A stretch of DNA of 64,000 bases from Pelagibius sp964472095 (GTDB taxonomy: Bacteria > Pseudomonadota > Alphaproteobacteria > Kiloniellales > Kiloniellaceae): positions 62,001-126,000 of the forward strand of contig CAYYIV010000011.1 of assembly GCA_964472095.1 (NCBI GenBank). Reading direction: 5' to 3'. Made by a program: the position numbers and the translations under genes. Position 1 is the stretch's first letter; each line of letters starts with the position of its first letter. Below, one piece after another: positions 59,885-64,000 of this stretch. Below the pieces are notes generated by a model. That model searched no databases. It saw nothing but the letters and a program-made list of their open reading frames with translations, and was not told the origin of the DNA.

Positions 59885-61454
59885 GGCCGGTGTCCTCCCG
59901 GTAGGCGTGGAACTCGCCGTGCCCGGACATCAGCAGGCCGAGTTCCGTCACGTCGGCTTCCTCCACCGGCACCGGGTTTGAGAGATGGCCGCGGTAGAGC
60001 ACGGCGATGCGGTCGGAAATCTGCAGCAGCTCGTCGAGATCCTCGGAGATCAGGATGATGCCGGCGCCGCCCGCGCGTGCGTCGAAGAGGAACTCCTGCA
60101 CCTTGGCGGCAGCGCCGACGTCGAGGCCGCGGGTCGGCTGGTTGGCCAGGATGACGCGCGGCTGCTCGCTCAAGACCCGCGCCAGGATAACCTTCTGCAT
60201 GTTGCCGCCGGAGAGCGCGCGGGTGGCGGTGGTCGGGTCGGCGCCGCGGATGTCGAAGCGCTCGATCAGGGCACGGGCGTGGCGCCGGATGACGCCGCCG
60301 CGCAGCAGGCCGAAGCTGCAGAAGCGCGGATCGCCGGAGGTCTCCAGGATGAGGTTCTCCTCGACGCTCAGGTCGCCGACGACGCCGACGGCGTGGCGGT
60401 CCTCCGGGATGCGGCCGACGCCGCGGCGCTGCATGGCCAGCGGCGAGGTCTGCTTCACCGCTTGGCCGAGCAGCTCGAAGCTGCCGCCGTCGGGCAGGCG
60501 CAGGCCGGAGACGAGAGCCGCCAGCGCCGCCTGGCCGTTGCCGGAGACCCCGGCGATCCCCAGGATCTCGCGGCCGTAGAGCAGCAGGTGGAGGTCTTCC
60601 AGCAGTGGCCGCCCACGGCCGTCGTGGAGCGATACCCCCGCCAGCTGCATGACCACCTCGCCGGGCGCCAGGGGCTCGCGCTCGGGCGGCGCGATGGGGC
60701 GGCCGACCATGGCCTGGGCGAGGCTCTGCTTGCTGGCCCCGGCGATGGGCAGCTCCGCGACCAGCTTGCCCTGGCGCAGCACGGCGACGCGGTCGGCGAC
60801 GGCCATGACCTCGTTCAGCTTGTGGGAGATGAAGATGATCGACAGGCCCGCGGCAACCATGGTCTCGAGGGTGGCGAAGAGGGTCTCGACCTCCTTGGGT
60901 GCCAGCACGGCGGTCGGTTCGTCGAGGATGAGAACGCGGGCACCACGGTAGAGCGCCTTCAGGATCTCGACGCGCTGGCGCTCGCCGACCGAGAGATCGC
61001 GGACGAGGCGGCGCGGATCGACGGCGAGCCCGAAACGGCCGGCCAGCTCGACCACTTTGGCGCGGGCTTTGGCGCGCTGCTGGCGCGGCGCCCACAGCGG
61101 CTCGGTGCCGAGCACGATGTTGTCGAGCGCGGAGAGGTTTTCGCCGAGGGTGAAGTGCTGGTGCACCATGCCGATGCCGGCGGCGATCGCGGCCTTGGGC
61201 TTGCCGGGCGGCAACAGCCGGCCGAAGGCTTCGATGCTGCCTGCATCGGCGACGTAGTGGCCGAAGAGGATCGACATGAGGGTGGTCTTGCCGGCGCCGT
61301 TCTCGCCCAGCAGCGCCAGAATCTCGCCGGACATCAAATCCAGGGAGATAGCATCGTTGGCGGTCAGCGCGCCGAAGCGCTTGGTGATGCCCGCCAGACG
61401 CAGGACGGGCGGTGCGCCGCCGCCGGCACGCGCTGGCTCATCGACTTCTGGCAT
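59874..61454 (-). CDS. ABC transporter ATP-binding protein with two ABC domains (NupO-like)
   Basis: The protein has 526 residues from ATG 61454 behind GGGGGAA. The first domain has Walker A GENGAGKTT (50-58), QHFTL, DLSVGERQRVEI and LILDEPTAVL. The second has a degenerate Walker A GVSGNGQAA, ALSGGNMQKVI and NQPTRGLD, as usual for RbsA/NupO/YufO-type proteins. It powers the two-permease importer encoded downstream. Confidence 0.95.
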   Translation of the reverse strand: MPEVDEPARAGGGAPPVLRLAGITKRFGALTANDAISLDLMSGEILALLGENGAGKTTLMSILFGHYVADAGSIEAFGRLLPPGKPKAAIAAGIGMVHQHFTLGENLSALDNIVLGTEPLWAPRQQRAKARAKVVELAGRFGLAVDPRRLVRDLSVGERQRVEILKALYRGARVLILDEPTAVLAPKEVETLFATLETMVAAGLSIIFISHKLNEVMAVADRVAVLRQGKLVAELPIAGASKQSLAQAMVGRPIAPPEREPLAPGEVVMQLAGVSLHDGRGRPLLEDLHLLLYGREILGIAGVSGNGQAALAALVSGLRLPDGGSFELLGQAVKQTSPLAMQRRGVGRIPEDRHAVGVVGDLSVEENLILETSGDPRFCSFGLLRGGVIRRHARALIERFDIRGADPTTATRALSGGNMQKVILARVLSEQPRVILANQPTRGLDVGAAAKVQEFLFDARAGGAGIILISEDLDELLQISDRIAVLYRGHLSNPVPVEEADVTELGLLMSGHGEFHAYREDTGHAA

Positions 61455-61566
61455 CACCAGATTCCCCCGCAGGCAAAGACGGCCGGATCATAGCGCAAGC
61501 AGGCCGGCAGAGCGCAAGTTCTTGCAGAAAACGGGGACGACGCACCGCCCTTGCCACCCCACAATT

Positions 61567-61653
61567 GTCATCCTCGCGCTTGACGCGAGGATCCATGGGA
61601 GAAGCCGGACCCCTGGCCTTGCCATGGACCCTCGGGTCAAACCCGAGGGTGAC
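61567..61653. repeat. Palindromic intergenic repeat, family B copy 4
   Basis: An 87-bp unit from GTCATCCTCGCGC to CGAGGGTGAC. It lies in the 334-bp gap between the ATPase and binding-protein genes; the rest of the gap holds a small hairpin GAGACTG/CAGTCTC at 61726-61747 that looks like a worn family A copy. Confidence 0.82.
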
Positions 61654-61788
61654 GAGTGGAGTAGGTCGTATCGTTGAACGCGATGGCCACCAGCCGTGTG
61701 TGAGGCATGCAGGCGTCGACCCGTAGAGACTGCAAAGCGACAGTCTCGAAAGGTGAGGCAAAATCCACGACCGCCCTTGCGCAGCCGC

Positions 61789-62844
61789 TCAGAACGTCGA
61801 CTTCGGCTCGTCGTCGTTGATCGTCACGACCAGTTCGCCGGCCAGGATCTGCTGACTGAGGGCCTCGACCTTGGCCTTGATCTCCGCCGGGATCTTGTCG
61901 TCGAACTCATAGAAGGAGGACAGCGAAGCGCCGCCGGCCTTCATCATCGTCCACTCCTTGTAGTCCTCGGCCTTGAAGCTGCCCGCCTTGATCTGCGCGA
62001 GGGCATAGTCGATGGCCGGCTCCATGTGCCAGAGGGCGGAGGCGACCACGACATTGGTGCCGTTCTCCGCCTTGTTCATGTCGTTCACGTTGCCGAAGGC
62101 GATGATGCCCTTCTCGCGGGCCGCGTCGACCACGCCGGCACGTTCCGCGTAGAGCACGTCGACGCCGGACTCGACCTGTGCGAAGGCGAACTCCTTGGCC
62201 TTCGGCGGGTCGTACCAGGAGCCGATGAAGGAGACCTTGAACTGGACGTCGGGGTTGACCGAGCGGGCGCCCTCCATGAAGGCATGGAACAGCCGGTTCA
62301 CCTCGCCGATGGCGTGGCCGCCCACCATGCCGATCCTGTTGGTCTTGGTCAGCGTGCCGGCGATCACGCCCATCAGGTAGCAGGGCTCGTGGATCCAGTT
62401 GTCGAAGACCGAGAAGTTGCTGCCGTGCGGCCCGCCGGGATCGCCCATCAGGAAGGCGACCGCCGGATAGTCGTCGGCCACCTTGCGCGCCTCGCGGCTG
62501 ATGCCGAAGGCTTCGCCGACGATGAAGTCGGCGCCGCCCTCTGCATATTCCCGCATGACGCGGACGTAGTCGGTGTTCGGCACCTTTTCGGAGAAGTTGT
62601 ACTCGATCTCGCCGCGCTCCTGGGCCGCCGTCAATGCCCGGTGCAGCGTGCCGACCCACTTCTGCTGGATCGGCACGGTGTAGATGCCGGCCACCTTGAG
62701 CTTCTCCTGCGCCCAGGCGGGTTCGCCCGTCAGGCCGAAGGCGGCAACCGTCGCCACGGCGAGGCCGCAGACTTTCAGCACAGTGCGCCGGCCGAGACCT
62801 GCCTGATCCACTGCGTACCCGATCCTCTCCTTGCGAGAAGTCAT
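61789..62844 (-). CDS. BMP family ABC transporter substrate-binding protein
   Basis: The protein has 351 residues. The N-terminus carries a twin-arginine-like signal GRRTVLK (residues 18-24) with a hydrophobic stretch ending PAWAQ. The body shows KVAGIYTVPIQQKWVGTLHRAL, VGEAFGISREARKVADDYP, GMVGGHAIGEVNRLFHAF and VLYAERAGVVDAAREKG, typical of BmpA/Med/NupN nucleoside-binding proteins. With the permeases and ATPase downstream it likely imports a nucleoside or nucleobase. Confidence 0.93.
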   Translation of the reverse strand: MTSRKERIGYAVDQAGLGRRTVLKVCGLAVATVAAFGLTGEPAWAQEKLKVAGIYTVPIQQKWVGTLHRALTAAQERGEIEYNFSEKVPNTDYVRVMREYAEGGADFIVGEAFGISREARKVADDYPAVAFLMGDPGGPHGSNFSVFDNWIHEPCYLMGVIAGTLTKTNRIGMVGGHAIGEVNRLFHAFMEGARSVNPDVQFKVSFIGSWYDPPKAKEFAFAQVESGVDVLYAERAGVVDAAREKGIIAFGNVNDMNKAENGTNVVVASALWHMEPAIDYALAQIKAGSFKAEDYKEWTMMKAGGASLSSFYEFDDKIPAEIKAKVEALSQQILAGELVVTINDDEPKSTF

Positions 62845-62873
62845 GCCCCCATACTCCCTGTCTTGCTGGATTG

Positions 62874-64000
62874 TTACATGCGATCGACCGCCACCGGCGT
62901 CTTGGCGTCGTGCTGGCGGTTCAGGGCCTGGTAGTAGGACGGGAAGGTCGGTCGGTCGACGTAGCGGCCGGCGCCCTTCACGGTGCGGATGTCGCCATCC
63001 TGGTAGACCACCTTGCCCTGGCTGATCGTGATGGTGTTGATGCCCTTGACGGTCATTCCCTCGAAGATGTTGAAGTCCACGTTCTGATGGTGCGTGTCCT
63101 TGGAGATCGTGCGCTCCTTCTCGGGGTCCCAGATCGCGATGTCGGCGTCGGCGCCGATCGAGATGGATCCCTTGCGCGGGTAGATGTTGAAGATCTTGGC
63201 CGCGTTGGTGGAGGTGATGGCGACGAACTCGTTCATCGTCAGCCGCCCGGAGTTGACGCCGTGGTGCCAGAGGACGTGCATGCGGTCCTCAACGCCGCCG
63301 GTGCCGTTCGGAATCTGCGTGAAGTTGTTGTGGCCCATGCGCTTCTGCGGCGCGCAGAAGCAACAGTGGTCGGTCGCCGTGGTCTGCAGCATGCCCGCCT
63401 GCAGGCCGTGCCACAGAGCCTCCTGGTGTTCCCGGGGCCGGAACGGCGGACTCATCACGTGGGCCGCGGCATAGTCCCAGTCGGGGTGGCGATAGACCTC
63501 GTCGTTGACCAGCAGATGGCCGGCCAGCACCTCGCCGAAGACCCGCTGGCCCTCGTTGCGCGCGCGGGTGATCGCCTGCAGCGATTCCTTGCAGGAGTTG
63601 TGGACGATGTAGAGCGGCACGTCGAGCACCTGGGCCACGCGGATGGCGCGATTGGCGGCCTCGCCCTCGACCTCCGGCGGGCGGGAGAGGGGATGGCCCT
63701 CCGGCCCGGTGATGCCGTGCTTCAGGATCTCGTTCTGCAGATGGAACACCAGTTCGCCGTTCTCGGCGTGCACGGTGCAGATGGCGCCGAGTTCGCGGGC
63801 GCGGGTGAAGGAGTTCACCAGCACCTCGTCGTCGGCCATGATGGCGCCCTTGTAGGCCATGAAGTGCTTGAAGGAATTGACGCCGCATTCGGTGGTCAGC
63901 GTCTCCATGGCGGCCTTCACCGTCTCGTCCCACCAGGTGATGGCGACGTGGAAGGAGTAATCGCCGGCGGCCTTTTCGGCCCAGCCGCGCCAGGTGCGGT
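62874..64000 (-). CDS. hydA: Dihydropyrimidinase (hydantoinase), N-terminus beyond the window
   Basis: The 3' 375 or so codons are present; the frame is open through the right edge (upstream residues read DYSFHVAITWWDETV), so the start lies outside. Cyclic-amidohydrolase marks: SFKHFMAYKG with the carboxylated lysine, VHAENGE and VHNSCKESL histidine segments, TATDHCCFCAPQK with the metal Asp, and SIGADADIAIWDPE near the end. It opens dihydrouracil to N-carbamoyl-beta-alanine, bridging PreTA and the carbamoylase at 47284. Confidence 0.95.
   Translation of the reverse strand, partial: RTWRGWAEKAAGDYSFHVAITWWDETVKAAMETLTTECGVNSFKHFMAYKGAIMADDEVLVNSFTRARELGAICTVHAENGELVFHLQNEILKHGITGPEGHPLSRPPEVEGEAANRAIRVAQVLDVPLYIVHNSCKESLQAITRARNEGQRVFGEVLAGHLLVNDEVYRHPDWDYAAAHVMSPPFRPREHQEALWHGLQAGMLQTTATDHCCFCAPQKRMGHNNFTQIPNGTGGVEDRMHVLWHHGVNSGRLTMNEFVAITSTNAAKIFNIYPRKGSISIGADADIAIWDPEKERTISKDTHHQNVDFNIFEGMTVKGINTITISQGKVVYQDGDIRTVKGAGRYVDRPTFPSYYQALNRQHDAKTPVAVDRM

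Noticed and set aside
57575..60058. An 827-codon plus-strand open frame across the permease genes
   Set aside because: Low-complexity Gln/His/Arg/Gly-rich translation, crosses palindromic repeats and is antisense to two clear ABC permeases.
543..61653. CRISPR array or insertion sequence made of the repeated units
   Set aside because: Units are dispersed, palindromic, unevenly spaced and without spacers, cas genes or transposase.

Overview
The window is GC-rich DNA with dense operons and strong G/C bias at third codon positions. It reads as the chromosome of a free-living alphaproteobacterium, most likely a Rhodospirillales-type or related soil/marine lineage. The support is gene content: succinoglycan-type exopolysaccharide (EPS) genes, a RutR/PreTA reductive pyrimidine pathway, TRAP and BMP-type importers, and two families of palindromic intergenic repeats of the kind common in that class. 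The genus cannot be fixed from the sequence alone. I saw no rRNA, tRNA, CRISPR array, transposase or phage gene.

Layout. 0-1 kb: the end of an oligopeptide ABC ATPase, then a small GIY-YIG nuclease gene framed by palindromic repeats. 1.1-1.7 kb: a DsbA-family oxidoreductase. 1.9-6.9 kb: a tightly coupled five-gene operon (acyl-CoA synthetase, SDR, ACAD10/11-like dehydrogenase, phosphotransferase, small DUF6285-like protein). Its composition matches the Pseudomonas putida lvaABCDE set for 4-oxo/4-hydroxy acids. 7.1-8.4 kb: a possible small gene, then PilZ and PAS_5 signalling genes.

8.8-31.6 kb: a large EPS locus resembling the rhizobial exo (succinoglycan) cluster. It holds GalE/ExoB, nine glycosyltransferases, an ExoK-like GH16 glycanase, an ExoP-like co-polymerase/tyrosine kinase, a flippase, an ExoQ-like polymerase, a polyprenyl-phosphate sugar-1-phosphate transferase, an ExoF-like export lipoprotein and an outer-membrane beta-barrel. 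Two unusual additions stand out: two PAPS-type sulfotransferases inside the glycosyltransferase run, and a GalU-like protein that has lost its catalytic motif. A sulfated polysaccharide is the natural inference.

31.6-44.4 kb: mixed metabolism. This includes a CoA-transferase, a TRAP transporter, an RraA-like protein, gamma-glutamyltransferase, a cytochrome c/beta-propeller gene split by a stop codon, an acetyltransferase, a D,D-carboxypeptidase with a SPOR-like tail, a 2-hydroxyacid dehydrogenase and an EthD-like protein.

43.7-64 kb: pyrimidine catabolism. RutR faces preT-preA-carbamoylase across two near-identical TGACC-N4-GGTCA operators. An NMT1-type ABC transporter follows, ending in a clear terminator. 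After a ketopantoate-reductase-like, FAH-family and class V PLP group come cytosine deaminase, a BMP-family nucleoside-type ABC transporter and dihydropyrimidinase, which is cut by the window end. Together these cover cytosine to uracil to dihydrouracil to N-carbamoyl-beta-alanine to beta-alanine. Palindromic repeats punctuate the 38-62 kb side and the first kilobase; I noticed none inside the EPS locus.
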